Below, piece by piece: positions 48,322 through 56,881 of a stretch of 64,000 nt of DNA; the first letter of the stretch is position 1, and every line of letters starts with the position of its first letter. The notes beneath the pieces were generated by a model. That model searched no databases. It had not been told where the DNA came from and saw only the letters and a program-made list of their open reading frames with translations. This DNA is from JTS-RE37 sp963756115 (GTDB lineage: Bacteria > Bacteroidota > Bacteroidia > Flavobacteriales > Flavobacteriaceae). The position numbers were made by a program, and so were the translations under genes. The stretch is taken from contig CAVWMN010000002.1 of NCBI GenBank assembly GCA_963756115.1, forward strand, positions 558,001 to 622,000, in the 5' to 3' direction.

Positions 48322-49755
48322 ATGGGTCTTAGCAAAAGGATCGGACTGGTGGTAGGTCCCCTTATTTTTTTCCTGATATTGTACCTGCCGGACCTCATCC
48401 CCGGAAAAGAAATCGCCAATGCAGTTATTGCCGTAGCGGCCTGGATGATCATTTGGTGGATCACGGAAGCTGTGTCTATTGCGGTTACGGCACTATTGCC
48501 CCTGTTGCTCTTTCCCATCCTGAACGTCATGTCTATCGGTGATGTGGGTGCCAATTACGGAAGTCCGATTATCTTCTTATTTTTCGGAGGTTTTGTCCTG
48601 GCCCTTGCCCTGGAAAAGGTAAACCTGCACAGGCGCATAGCCCTGAACATCATCAGGATCACAGGGACCACCCCCAATAAGGTGGTGCTGGGCTTTATGA
48701 TCGCTACCGCATCCATAAGCATGTGGATCAGCAATACAGCGAGTACCGTCGTGATGTTGCCCATAGCGATGTCCGTGATAGGATTACTGATCAATGATGC
48801 GGATGGTTATACCAAAAATGACCAGAATTTTGCACTCAGCGTCATGCTCGGTATTGCCTTCTCGGCTAATGCCGGGGGGATTGCCACGGTAATAGGTACA
48901 CCTCCCAATTCCGTCATGATCGGACTTTTGGAAAACGAATACAATATTGAGATCTCCTTCCTGAAGTGGATGACCATAGGACTGCCTTTTTCCATGATCC
49001 TGCTGCTTTGCTGCTACCTTGTCCTCGTTAAATGGATGTTTCCCAGCAAGCATTTGAAATTCTCTGCCTCGGGGGACATCATCCGGGAAGAATTGCGGAA
49101 ACTGGGTCCCATGTCGGGAAAGGAAAAAATGGTGCTGGCCATTTTCGGGGTGACCGTTTTCCTGTGGATCTTCCGGACCGTCATCAATTCCCTTATCCCC
49201 TGGCTTCAGCTCTCAGATACCATTATAAGCATGTTTGCTGCCATCTCTTTATTTTCCATGCCTTACAACCTTCGAAAGGGAGATTTTATAATCGACTGGA
49301 AAGATACCGAGAAACTGGCCTGGGGAATCCTTATCCTTTTTGGCGGTGGATTGGCCCTGGCCAATGGGATGTCGGTCAGCGGGCTTGTAGATATGGTGGC
49401 CGATGCCATCGCCCATAGCGATATCAGTATTTTGTTCATGGCGGCACTGTTGATAACCCTGATGCTGTTCATGACAGAATTGATGAGCAACGTAGCCCTT
49501 GTAGCCGTAATGGCCCCGGTGATAGCGGGTATTGCTATTGGCCTTAATGTACCTATCCTATACTTGCTCATCCCTGTTACAATAGCCAGTAGCTGCGCCT
49601 TTATGTTGCCCATGGCGACCCCTCCCAATGCCATCGTGTTTGCAAGCGGCTATATCAAAGTACATGAAATGGCCAGGGTAGGGATCTTCCTGAACCTGAT
49701 ATCGGTTGGATTGCTGATATTACTGTTCCAGTTTGTCCTGCCGCTGGTTTTTTGA
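48322..49755 (+). CDS. DASS/SLC13-family sodium-coupled anion symporter
   Basis: Inner-membrane transporter of 477 residues with about 11 hydrophobic helices, most likely for a dicarboxylate (succinate, malate) or sulfate driven by Na+. The two sodium/carboxylate motifs are visible: SNTAST (about residues 137-142) in the first half and MATPPNAIVFASG near residue 430 in the second. The Na+ it brings in would be expelled by systems such as the NhaD encoded at 3.5 kb. Single gene. Confidence 0.92.
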   Translation: MGLSKRIGLVVGPLIFFLILYLPDLIPGKEIANAVIAVAAWMIIWWITEAVSIAVTALLPLLLFPILNVMSIGDVGANYGSPIIFLFFGGFVLALALEKVNLHRRIALNIIRITGTTPNKVVLGFMIATASISMWISNTASTVVMLPIAMSVIGLLINDADGYTKNDQNFALSVMLGIAFSANAGGIATVIGTPPNSVMIGLLENEYNIEISFLKWMTIGLPFSMILLLCCYLVLVKWMFPSKHLKFSASGDIIREELRKLGPMSGKEKMVLAIFGVTVFLWIFRTVINSLIPWLQLSDTIISMFAAISLFSMPYNLRKGDFIIDWKDTEKLAWGILILFGGGLALANGMSVSGLVDMVADAIAHSDISILFMAALLITLMLFMTELMSNVALVAVMAPVIAGIAIGLNVPILYLLIPVTIASSCAFMLPMATPPNAIVFASGYIKVHEMARVGIFLNLISVGLLILLFQFVLPLVF

Positions 49756-49756
49756 T

Positions 49757-49786
49757 CAAAAAAAAACCCCGGCTTTATTGCCGGGG
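49757..49786 (-). terminator. Terminator between the symporter and a convergent gene
   Basis: CCCCGGC/GCCGGGG (49767-49773 and 49780-49786) with a six-base loop. The A run at 49757-49766 makes a T tail on the minus strand, so it ends the minus-strand gene at 49892-50239; the stem may also slow the plus-strand symporter transcript. Confidence 0.85.
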
Positions 49787-49891
49787 CGTAGTATGATAGT
49801 AACTAAGAAATTCGGGGGCTTACTTTCTTCGTTAAGTGTTACTCCCGTATATACGGAATAAACCCCCCCGTCGGATGTTTGCCCTCCCCAT

Positions 49892-50239
49892 CTATAGCAT
49901 GAAATCCTCGGAAGGCTCCATATAACTGACATTCCTGAAGTTTGCAGGATAGGCATATGGATTAAAATCTGCTGGCAAATTAACGGCAGAATCAAAATCC
50001 AGGACATCTTCCTTCACATATATGATGGTGTGCAGGTCCATATAGAACGTATGTGGGTCAAAGTTTTCAGGGAGGTAATCCGAAGTATCGAACCCGAGGT
50101 CAATTACATCTTCCTCTTCGATATATTCAATACTGTTGAGATCCGGTCCCTCTGTGGAACAGCTTATTTCATTTGCCTGTAGCATCCCGGAAACTGCCAG
50201 GCACACTGTCAGGGATACTGACAATTTCATTTTTATCAT
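49892..50239 (-). CDS. Secreted acidic repeat protein, short paralog
   Basis: About 115 residues from ATG 50239 (MIKMKLSVSLTVCL; another ATG at 50230; an ATG at 50263 is also open but leaves a poorer signal peptide). After the signal peptide come about 2.5 units of a 34-37-residue repeat with consensus I-x-Y-I-E-E-E-D-x-I-D-L-G-F-D-T, then Y-L-P-E-x-F-D-P-Y. It is very acidic and has no cysteine in the repeats. A longer paralog lies at 50517-51140. Function unknown; exported or surface-bound by signal only. Confidence 0.75.
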   Translation of the reverse strand: MIKMKLSVSLTVCLAVSGMLQANEISCSTEGPDLNSIEYIEEEDVIDLGFDTSDYLPENFDPHTFYMDLHTIIYVKEDVLDFDSAVNLPADFNPYAYPANFRNVSYMEPSEDFML

Positions 50240-50402
50240 AACGGTGCAGGTTAAATTTAGCATTGCTAGAACATCACTTTTACCATTTTATTGCCCGGGA
50301 TTGCAAATTCTCCGGATACCATAAAGTCATTTACAGGCCTGCTCATTGATAAACTCCATCCCCGAGCCGTTGTATATGGCCATAGCAGACCCGTAACCGT
50401 GG

Positions 50403-50462
50403 GATGGGCACCCCCCAAAAAAAAAGCCCTGACCAACCGGTAGCTGCCGGGATCAGGGCTTT
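50403..50462 (-). terminator. Terminator of the long acidic repeat protein gene
   Basis: A 10-bp stem (AAAGCCCTGA at 50423-50432, TCAGGGCTTT at 50453-50462) with an inner CCGG/CCGG pair, followed on the minus strand by a T run (plus-strand A, 50417-50425). It lies 55 bp after the stop codon at 50517. Confidence 0.85.
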
Positions 50463-50516
50463 AGCGCTAACTAATCAAATAATTGATAGAAAAATGAGAA
50501 GATCCTATCGGCTTAT

Positions 50517-51140
50517 TTATTGTGAATACGGGTTGAACCCTTCAGGCAAATAGGCTGCTGTATCAAAACCCAGGACAATGTCTTCATTTTCTTCGAGGTA
50601 CACTATCGAATTCAGGTCAAGCTGTTTTTCGTAAGCATCGAAACCTGCCGGCAAATAAGGAGCTGTGTCAAAACCCAGGTCCTTGTCTGCTTCATCTTCC
50701 ATATACGAGATGCTCATGAAGTCATCCGGTGCTGCATAGGGGTTAAAACCTTCTGGCAAATAGGAAGCAGTATCCATATCGAGATTGTCATCCTCCGCTT
50801 CTATATAAGCAACTGCATCGTAATCAAAATAGGTTTTATAGGGGTCAAAACCGGAAGGAAGATACAAATCGGTATCAAAACCGAGGTCTATGCTGTCTTC
50901 CTCTTCTATGTACGGAATGTTTTTTAGATCCAGTGCTGCCCTATCGGCGGGATTCCGGAAATCAACGCTTTCAGGGGAATCCCAAAAAACGATTTTCGTT
51001 GTTGCCTGAACCATTGGATCCGCATTCAGATTTTCGGCTTCCAATGGAAGCGGGTCACATGCTGCGGAGGATTTTACTGCTTCGGGTGTGAAGGTAGTAC
51101 TGACGACTGCCAAACCACACAAAATTAATAACTTGTTCAT
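50517..51140 (-). CDS. Secreted acidic repeat protein, long paralog
   Basis: A 207-residue exported protein: signal peptide (about 1-28, ending near KSSAACD), a 40-residue linker, and four tandem repeats of 34-37 residues from about residue 72 to the end. Each unit has the pattern [IV]xYIEEED, DLGFDT, YLPEGFNPY. The Asp/Glu-rich turns might bind calcium, but no EF-hand or Dockerin loop is present. Related repeats are, as far as I recall, common but uncharacterised in flavobacteria. No operon partner; own terminator at 50403-50462. Confidence 0.8.
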   Translation of the reverse strand: MNKLLILCGLAVVSTTFTPEAVKSSAACDPLPLEAENLNADPMVQATTKIVFWDSPESVDFRNPADRAALDLKNIPYIEEEDSIDLGFDTDLYLPSGFDPYKTYFDYDAVAYIEAEDDNLDMDTASYLPEGFNPYAAPDDFMSISYMEDEADKDLGFDTAPYLPAGFDAYEKQLDLNSIVYLEENEDIVLGFDTAAYLPEGFNPYSQ

Positions 51141-51660
51141 TTTTTTGATTGATTGATGATCCTTCCCTTAACGGGTTGGTGTGATTATATACTAAAATTT
51201 GTACTTTAAACTGTTTACTTTATAGAATAGACGGAAATGAAATCAAAATGTTACAGTGGAAGGCCCCCTTTAACAATCAAATAACAAATTTATCGCATTA
51301 TACGTTCCATTTAATTTTATTAATTTACTGATTACTAGTTATTTGAACGATTCTTATTGTGTAAGATCACTTATAAATTAACAGAAAATTAAAACTGTCT
51401 TTTGTTTCCCCGGCTCTGAAAATGACTGTTCTGCTCCTGAGGCAGCCTTAAACAAAATGGATAGGCTACTGACCCAGGTAATTGGTACAAACCACTTCCA
51501 TTTACACTTCCGATGAACGGTACTGCAGTTCATCGGTGGCCGGAAACCTTCACCACAATTAGGGTTATTTTCACACCTCCTAAAACGTGTTTGACAACAT
51601 ACATTATGCACTAACCCCCATTTTGCATAGTTTAGCAGTGTAATCAAAAACCCCCAAATC
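51141..51660. other. AT-rich intergenic region with an inverted repeat
   Basis: 520 bp without a credible gene. It holds the upstream DNA of the acidic repeat gene (no clear TAnnTTTG) and, at 51510-51536, CCGATGAAC-N9-GTTCATCGG, a perfect 9-bp inverted repeat without a T run. A minus-strand frame (51378-51677) is open but has no signal, no ribosome-binding site and no family look. Confidence 0.5.
51510..51536. repeat. Inverted repeat CCGATGAAC-N9-GTTCATCGG
   Basis: A perfect 9-bp stem with nine bases between its arms, about 125 bp before the small gene at 51661. No T run, so not a typical terminator; it could be a protein-binding site or an RNA stem. Confidence 0.6.
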
Positions 51661-51843
51661 ATGTCGTACAAATTCAAAAGCCTACTGTATTTTACCTGTT
51701 TTGTGGCATCTGCCCTTGTATATTACAACATGGAGCACGAGGCAAATCCTGCAGAACCGAGTGAAATGATAGGGATGACCGATTCAGTTTCGACAACCCA
51801 GCAGGCAAATGAAATAGTACAAACAGCCGAGCTTACATACTAA
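51661..51843 (+). CDS. Small membrane-anchored protein
   Basis: A 60-residue protein with one hydrophobic segment (LLYFTCFVASALVYY, about residues 8-22) and a short polar, acidic tail ending AELTY. It could be a signal peptide with a 37-residue mature peptide or a membrane anchor. The ATG is well placed, and a strong terminator follows 24 bp after the stop, which favours a true gene. Function unknown. Confidence 0.6.
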   Translation: MSYKFKSLLYFTCFVASALVYYNMEHEANPAEPSEMIGMTDSVSTTQQANEIVQTAELTY

Positions 51844-51867
51844 TTTCGATTAATTTATAGTGTCCCT

Positions 51868-51903
51868 ATCAGGTCGTGGAAATTCCACGACCTGATTTTT
51901 TTT
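51868..51903 (+). terminator. Terminator of the small membrane protein gene
   Basis: A perfect 12-bp stem (ATCAGGTCGTGG at 51868-51879, CCACGACCTGAT at 51885-51896) with a five-base loop and a T run to 51903. One of the strongest hairpins in the window. Confidence 0.92.
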
Positions 51904-52001
51904 GTCCGGTCCCTACGTTAAATGATTCCCAAAATCCTGCAACAGAATAAACCAACCTCCACTTTCAGGGTCTTAGGACAAACAGTAAAAGATTTTATAC
52001 C

Positions 52002-52451
52002 ATGAAAAAAATGATCGCGAGTATGCTTTTATGCACGGGCCTGATGGCTTTTGCGCAGCAGGGAGAACGGAAAGAGGGCCATTATAAGGATATGACCCCG
52101 GAACAAATGGCCACCCTGCAGACCAAAGAAATGACGTTGGCCCTGGACCTGTCCACAGCGCAACAGGAACAAATTCAGGAATTGTACCTGGCGCAGGCCA
52201 AATCACGTCAGGAAAAAATGGCGGCCCGGAAAGCGGCAACAGAAAAGGAAGATGCCGAAAAACGTACCCCGGAAGACCGTTATGGAAAGGCCAATGAGCG
52301 TTTAGACAACGCCATAGCCCATAAAGGAAAGATGAAGGAGATCCTCACTGAAGCCCAGTTTGAGAAATGGGAAGGGATGCACAAGCGGAAGGGGCATCAC
52401 CGGTATGGCAAACGACATGATAAAAAGCGGCACAGGGCCGAGGGAAAATAG
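52002..52451 (+). CDS. Exported helical protein, DUF4890/Spy-like
   Basis: A 149-residue protein with a signal peptide cut near AFAQ (residue 19). The mature part is helical and very rich in Lys, Arg, Glu and His; DMTPEQMATLQTKEMTLALDL then TAQQEQIQELYLAQ matches the DUF4890 pattern, and its helical hairpin resembles the Spy/CpxP periplasmic chaperone type. The tail KRKGHHRYGKRHDKKRH is strongly basic and may bind metal or polyanion. Single gene with a terminator. Confidence 0.82.
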   Translation: MKKMIASMLLCTGLMAFAQQGERKEGHYKDMTPEQMATLQTKEMTLALDLSTAQQEQIQELYLAQAKSRQEKMAARKAATEKEDAEKRTPEDRYGKANERLDNAIAHKGKMKEILTEAQFEKWEGMHKRKGHHRYGKRHDKKRHRAEGK

Positions 52452-52466
52452 GTGATTCGAATTCGG

Positions 52467-52492
52467 AGCCTGCCACACGGCAGGCTTTTTTT
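52467..52492 (+). terminator. Terminator between the DUF4890 gene and hemL
   Basis: AGCCTGCC/GGCAGGCT (52467-52474, 52479-52486) with an ACAC loop and a T run 52486-52492. It ends the plus-strand gene just before the convergent hemL stop at 52495. Confidence 0.9.
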
Positions 52493-52494
52493 AT

Positions 52495-53790
52495 CTATTT
52501 CTGCTGCAGGATGGGAACAATGCTTTCCAGGGCAGCGATGGTTTCATCGAGGTCCCCATAAGAAAGGGCATCATTTAAAAAATAGCTTTCAAATGCGCTG
52601 GGAGGCAGGTAAATACCTTTTTTAAGCATCCCGTGGAAATACCGCCGGAAGGTTTCATTATTGCCCTTGGCGGCTGAGGGGAGGTCTTCTACAGGTTCCG
52701 CTGTGAAATGGAGCGAGATCATGCTTCCGAACTTATTGATCTGGTATGGGATTCCTTTATTTTTCAGGACATTCTCAAAACCTTCCCGTAAGTGCTCGGT
52801 CTTATCATCCAGGCTTTCAAAGATCTCGGGGTGATTGTCCAACGCGGTCAGCATGGCCAGGCCTGCGCTCATGGCCAGTGGATTCCCGCTAAGGGTACCC
52901 GCCTGGTATACCGGCCCGTCAGGAGCCAGATGGTCCATGATCTCCTTCCGGGCCGCAAAGGCACCTACCGGGAGCCCTCCACCGATAACCTTCCCAAATG
53001 TTACCAGGTCTGCATCCACTCCCAGGACCTCCTGGGCACCGCCCCGGGCAAGTCTAAAACCGGTCATCACTTCATCAAAGATCAACAAGATACCTTCTGC
53101 TGTGCACAGCGACCGCAGCCCTTTGATAAATTCCATCCGAGGGGGGACGCACCCCATATTCCCGGCCACAGGTTCCAGGATGATCGCGGCTATTTCTCCC
53201 TTGTTTGCCTGCACCAGGGTTTTCACCTCCTCCAGGTCATTGTATTGGGCCAAAAGTGTATCCCTGGCAGTGCCCCGTGTTACGCCAGGGCTGTTAGGGC
53301 TGCCAAAAGTCATGGCGCCACTACCGGCCTGGATCAAAAATGAATCGGCATGGCCGTGGTAGCAACCGGCAAATTTAATGATCTTGTCTTTTCCGGTATA
53401 TCCCCGTGCCAGCCGAACGGCACTCATACAGGCTTCCGTACCGCTGTTGACGAACCGGATCTTGTCGATATTGGGTACCATCGATACGGCCAGTTTGGCA
53501 ATTTCGGTTTCAATTGAAGTTGGCATACCAAAAGATGTTCCCTTCCTGGCCTTCTCAATAACCGCATTGATGACGGGCTCGTAGGCATGGCCTAAGATAA
53601 GCGGCCCCCAGGATGCGATATAATCGATCAGTTTGTTGCCGTCTTCATCAAATAAATAAGCCCCCTTGGCCTCCTTGACAAAAATGGGATCCCCACCTAC
53701 CGCCTTAAACGCGCGGACAGGCGAATTGACGCCACCGGGAATATATTTTTTTGCCGCAGTAAATAGGGCACTACTTCTTTCGTAAAGCAT
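52495..53790 (-). CDS. hemL: Glutamate-1-semialdehyde 2,1-aminomutase
   Basis: PLP enzyme that turns glutamate 1-semialdehyde into 5-aminolevulinate, the C5 route to heme. The 431-residue length is normal. PLP contacts: NSGTEACMSAVRLARG, GCYHGHADSF, the IFDEVMTGFR strand and the lysine in VTFGKVIGGGLPVG. It is the last of four minus-strand genes with gaps of 4 bp or less; the other three are not heme genes, so the grouping is one of transcription, not of pathway. Confidence 0.97.
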   Translation of the reverse strand: MLYERSSALFTAAKKYIPGGVNSPVRAFKAVGGDPIFVKEAKGAYLFDEDGNKLIDYIASWGPLILGHAYEPVINAVIEKARKGTSFGMPTSIETEIAKLAVSMVPNIDKIRFVNSGTEACMSAVRLARGYTGKDKIIKFAGCYHGHADSFLIQAGSGAMTFGSPNSPGVTRGTARDTLLAQYNDLEEVKTLVQANKGEIAAIILEPVAGNMGCVPPRMEFIKGLRSLCTAEGILLIFDEVMTGFRLARGGAQEVLGVDADLVTFGKVIGGGLPVGAFAARKEIMDHLAPDGPVYQAGTLSGNPLAMSAGLAMLTALDNHPEIFESLDDKTEHLREGFENVLKNKGIPYQINKFGSMISLHFTAEPVEDLPSAAKGNNETFRRYFHGMLKKGIYLPPSAFESYFLNDALSYGDLDETIAALESIVPILQQK

Positions 53791-53794
53791 GCGG

Positions 53795-54625
53795 TTATCG
53801 AATTTTGTCCTGTTTTATCCGGAGTGTTTGACCTATGGAAAGCTTGCTGTCATTCATCCTGTTGAGTTCCATCAGTTCATCCACGGAAACCAGATATCGT
53901 TTGGAGAGCGAATAGAGGGTATCGCCCTGCCGGACGACATGGACTTTATAGTCATGTGCAGCCCGCGGTTTTTCACGGGGGTATCCCGCAACCACATCCC
54001 CCCGGTCATATTGATAAAGCTGGTACCGCTCGATGAAATCGATCAGTTTTTGGGGATACCGCTTGTCCGTTGCGTACCCTGCAGCCTTTAAGCCGCGGGC
54101 CCATCCCTTATAGTCATCTTTCCTAAGCTCAAAAAGGGAAGCATAGCGGGATCTCGAAGAAAGGAAGATGCTGTGGTCCCGGAAAGAATACATGGGGTGG
54201 TTATATTTTCGGAAACATTCCCCTATTTCATCATCATCATGGTGGTCAAACTGCCCTTCCCAGCCTGTATGGCACTTGATCCCGAAATGGTTGTTTGTCT
54301 TCAGGGTAAGTTCCCCGCGGCCGAAGCCGCTTTCCACAATGCCCTGGGCCAGTGTAATACTGGCCGGGATTCCATATGCCTTCATCTCAAACTGGGCAAT
54401 TTCCGCAAATGTCTCAATATATTCTTCTACAGACGCGATTTCAAACTGTATGAACTCCCCGGTATCTTCCGGGAGGATATAGGACCCTGCACTGGTTTTC
54501 TCAACGGGTTTTGGAACCTCTTCCCGGACAGTCACAACCTCCCTGGGCCTTTCTGCAGTCCGTTTACGGGCGCCACAACCTGTTAACAATATCCCTAAAA
54601 TAATCGCTGTTACAGCTTGTTTCAT
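53795..54625 (-). CDS. Glucosaminidase with LysM domain (lipoprotein)
   Basis: Peptidoglycan hydrolase of 276 residues. The lipoprotein signal has Cys17 (ILLTGCGAR). A glucosaminidase (FlgJ/AcmA-like) domain covers about 70-205 with ITLAQGIVESGFGRGEL, where the Glu is the likely catalytic acid, and NNHFGIKC. A LysM domain closes the protein (about 229-272: HVVRQGDTLYSLSKRY). It should trim the wall from the outer-membrane side. Its ATG overlaps the stop of the gene upstream (54622-54625), so it is co-translated. Confidence 0.92.
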   Translation of the reverse strand: MKQAVTAIILGILLTGCGARKRTAERPREVVTVREEVPKPVEKTSAGSYILPEDTGEFIQFEIASVEEYIETFAEIAQFEMKAYGIPASITLAQGIVESGFGRGELTLKTNNHFGIKCHTGWEGQFDHHDDDEIGECFRKYNHPMYSFRDHSIFLSSRSRYASLFELRKDDYKGWARGLKAAGYATDKRYPQKLIDFIERYQLYQYDRGDVVAGYPREKPRAAHDYKVHVVRQGDTLYSLSKRYLVSVDELMELNRMNDSKLSIGQTLRIKQDKIR

Positions 54626-55551
54626 ATCGTGATCAATGGGAATTTCTTTGCTTTCAACTTCTGGTTCATACCCGCTACCCCCTGCATGCCCCCTGTATGG
54701 ATGGCCAGAATCCTGGTATTAGGTGGGAAGTAACCGCTTTTCACAAGATCCAGTATCCCGTACAGGAGTTTCCCCGTGTAAACGGGCTCCAGCGGGAGCC
54801 CCGTATGTTCCCTGAACTCATTGATAAAACGGATCAGCGCTTCCGTTACTTTTGCATACCCTCCAAAATGGTACCCTGTCTCCAGGGTCCAGTTTTCCTT
54901 CCGGGCAAATTTACGAATATCTTTTTTTAAAAATTCTCCTTTCAAAGCCGGGAACCCTAAAACCCGCTGCCCAGGCCCAGCCGCATTACTGAGTCCGGCC
55001 AAAGTACCCCCTGTACCTGCACTGCAGCAAATAAAATCGTATTGCCGGTCTGCAGCTGTCAGGATCTCCTCGCAGCCCTTTACGGCCAATGCGTTGGTCC
55101 CTCCTTCCGGGATGCTGTAAAAGCGTCCGAATTCGCTTGCCAGCTGGTCGGAGAATGCAGGATCCATCTTATCCCTGTACTGTTCCCGACTGACAAATTT
55201 AAAATGCATGCCCGCAGATCCCGCGGCCCGGAGTGTTGGATTCTGATTCCAGATATCCTCCAGTTCCTCCCCCCGGATTATGCCCACAGTCTTAAAGCCT
55301 TGTTCCCTGCCGGCCATGGCCGTAGCGAGAACATGGTTGGAATAGGCGCCACCATACGTCAGCAGGCTTTGAAAACCAGCCTCGCGGGCATACTGGAGAT
55401 TGTATTTGAGTTTGCGGTATTTGTTGCCGGAAAGGGTGGGATGGAGCAGGTCTTCCCTTTTTACTGAAAGGGAGACCTTATTTTTTTGCAATAGGGGATG
55501 TAGAATTTTATGGGTGTGTGCTTCCACGTATCCTGAACCAATTTGGTTCAA
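54622..55551 (-). CDS. PLP-dependent ACC deaminase/D-cysteine desulfhydrase-family protein
   Basis: A 309-residue tryptophan-synthase-beta-fold enzyme. The PLP lysine is in SGNKYRKLKY (Lys44). SNHVLATAM and the glycine-rich CCSAGTGGTLAG also fit. It could deaminate 1-aminocyclopropane-1-carboxylate or D-cysteine; motifs do not decide. The stop and start overlap both neighbours. The link to cell-wall genes is transcriptional only. Confidence 0.87.
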   Translation of the reverse strand: MNQIGSGYVEAHTHKILHPLLQKNKVSLSVKREDLLHPTLSGNKYRKLKYNLQYAREAGFQSLLTYGGAYSNHVLATAMAGREQGFKTVGIIRGEELEDIWNQNPTLRAAGSAGMHFKFVSREQYRDKMDPAFSDQLASEFGRFYSIPEGGTNALAVKGCEEILTAADRQYDFICCSAGTGGTLAGLSNAAGPGQRVLGFPALKGEFLKKDIRKFARKENWTLETGYHFGGYAKVTEALIRFINEFREHTGLPLEPVYTGKLLYGILDLVKSGYFPPNTRILAIHTGGMQGVAGMNQKLKAKKFPLITI

Positions 55552-55871
55552 AGATATTTAATAAAATTAAAAGGCTTTCGCTGGTTTAAATATTCCAGGT
55601 TATCTTCATTCTGATACGCCTCCCGTTCAAAGCTGATATTTTGGTATGCTTTGTAACTGTCCCAATAGATTACGGTCCGCAGCAACCACTCCAGAATGTA
55701 AAACAGGTAGAAGGGCAAAATCAGCATTTCCAGTTGTTGCTTCAAATGGATACGTTCATGGTTGATCAATACGGTATCCTCCCGGAGGCGGATTTCCTTC
55801 AGGATAATAAAAGGCCAAAGCGACAGCCCTACATAGTCCTTGTGGAAAAATTGTTTAATTACCAGAATCAT
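55548..55871 (-). CDS. Small membrane protein with HExxH motif
   Basis: From the ATG at 55871 the protein has 107 residues. It has HERIHLKQQLEML (His-Glu-x-x-His, zinc-protease type) next to hydrophobic stretches LPFYLFYILEWLLRTVIYW. This looks like a stripped-down M48/M56-like membrane peptidase core without the rest of the domain. It is common in flavobacteria as a hypothetical. A TTG at 55877 keeps the frame open but the ATG is preferred, with TATATTTG at 55895-55902 24 bp upstream. It heads the operon with the deaminase-like gene, the glucosaminidase and hemL. Confidence 0.75.
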   Translation of the reverse strand: MILVIKQFFHKDYVGLSLWPFIILKEIRLREDTVLINHERIHLKQQLEMLILPFYLFYILEWLLRTVIYWDSYKAYQNISFEREAYQNEDNLEYLNQRKPFNFIKYL

Positions 55872-55894
55872 AGGCAAGTTTTGAACGTCAGGTA

Positions 55895-55902
55895 CAAATA
55901 TA
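55895..55902 (-). promoter_or_regulatory. -7 element of the hemL operon
   Basis: A perfect TATATTTG on the minus strand, 24 bp upstream of the ATG at 55871. No TTG at the ideal distance. Confidence 0.55.
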
Positions 55903-56067
55903 AATGTTACAACCGAAACAGCAGCTTTTATTGGTTGTTCTCCCCGACTAATGCGATTAACGTGCCAAATACGGTTTTCCAGGGCATTTTATAAGCTTAT
56001 TGGGAAAGTTATTTGCCGGAATGCCGTAATTTTAGACTACCGAAACATCAGAATCGTCAGTATTCAT

Positions 56068-56226
56068 ATGAAGCAAATTATTCCTGTTGAGGAAGGTGAT
56101 TTCTATCTTTCCCCCGAAGGCTACAGGGTCTTTACCCGGCAATACCACCTCAAAAGGGGCTATTGTTGCCAGAGTGCCTGCAGGCATTGTCCGTACGGGT
56201 ATGATAAGAAGCAGGACAGCTGTTGA
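56068..56226 (+). CDS. DUF5522 small cysteine-rich protein
   Basis: A 52-residue protein. YRVFTRQYHLKRGYCCQSAC, then RHCPYGY, is the DUF5522 pattern; the cysteines in CCxxxCxxC are expected to bind zinc or an iron-sulfur centre. The frame is open from 55951, but residues before this ATG do not fit the family. No function is established. Confidence 0.85.
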   Translation: MKQIIPVEEGDFYLSPEGYRVFTRQYHLKRGYCCQSACRHCPYGYDKKQDSC

Positions 56227-56303
56227 TTTTTAGGGGCTTTCGGCATGGTATTTGTTGCTGTAACATTAGAAAAAAAATTGTTGGTAATTCAAAAAAAGTT
56301 GAT

Positions 56304-56876
56304 ATGAAAATTTATAAATTCCTGGCACTGCCTGCTCTGGCGCTGCTGTTTTTTAGTTCCTGCACTTCGGTGCGGGTAGTCTCCGATTATGATAAAGGAG
56401 CCGATTTCAATTCATACAAATCCTACGCTTTTTATAAAACCGGGATCGATAAAGCACAGATCTCCGACCTGGACAAGAAGCGGATACTCAAGGCCATTGA
56501 CGCCGAATTGAGTTCCAGGAACTTTGTAAAATCAAAAGACCCGGACCTGCTAGTCAGTATTTTTACCAAGGAACGGGAACAGGTTGATGTTTACAACAAC
56601 CGCTTTTACGGTGGCTGGGGATGGGGCTATGGTTACTGGAACCCCTGGATGTGGTACGGAGGTTTTGGGCCTTACGGCAATAACGTCAGTACCCGCACCG
56701 AGGGATCCCTCTACATAGACCTGATCGATGCCAAAACCAAAGAGCTGGTTTGGCAGGGAAGGGGCGTGGGTGTCCTTGGCAACAGCAATAATATAGAAAA
56801 GAAAGAACAACGGATCCGGGAATTTGTCTCCGAGATCCTGCAGAAATATCCCCCGGCAACAGTAGCATCCAATTAA
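56304..56876 (+). CDS. DUF4136 lipoprotein
   Basis: A 190-residue lipoprotein (Cys20 in LFFSSCTSV). Typical DUF4136 features: DYDKGADFNSYKSYAFYKTG near the start, then DAELSSRNF, a Gly/Trp/Tyr-rich loop (YGGWGWGYGYWNPWMW) and a final YIDLIDAKTKELVWQGRGVG. It is an outer-membrane or periplasmic lipoprotein of unknown role. An upstream ATG (56223) overlaps the previous gene; the shorter start fits the lipoprotein signal. Confidence 0.88.
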   Translation: MKIYKFLALPALALLFFSSCTSVRVVSDYDKGADFNSYKSYAFYKTGIDKAQISDLDKKRILKAIDAELSSRNFVKSKDPDLLVSIFTKEREQVDVYNNRFYGGWGWGYGYWNPWMWYGGFGPYGNNVSTRTEGSLYIDLIDAKTKELVWQGRGVGVLGNSNNIEKKEQRIREFVSEILQKYPPATVASN

Positions 56877-56881
56877 AATAC

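Noticed and set aside
51378..51677. Minus-strand frame of 99 codons
   Set aside because: No ribosome-binding site, composition unlike neighbours, no domain; crosses the start of the small plus-strand gene and an inverted repeat.
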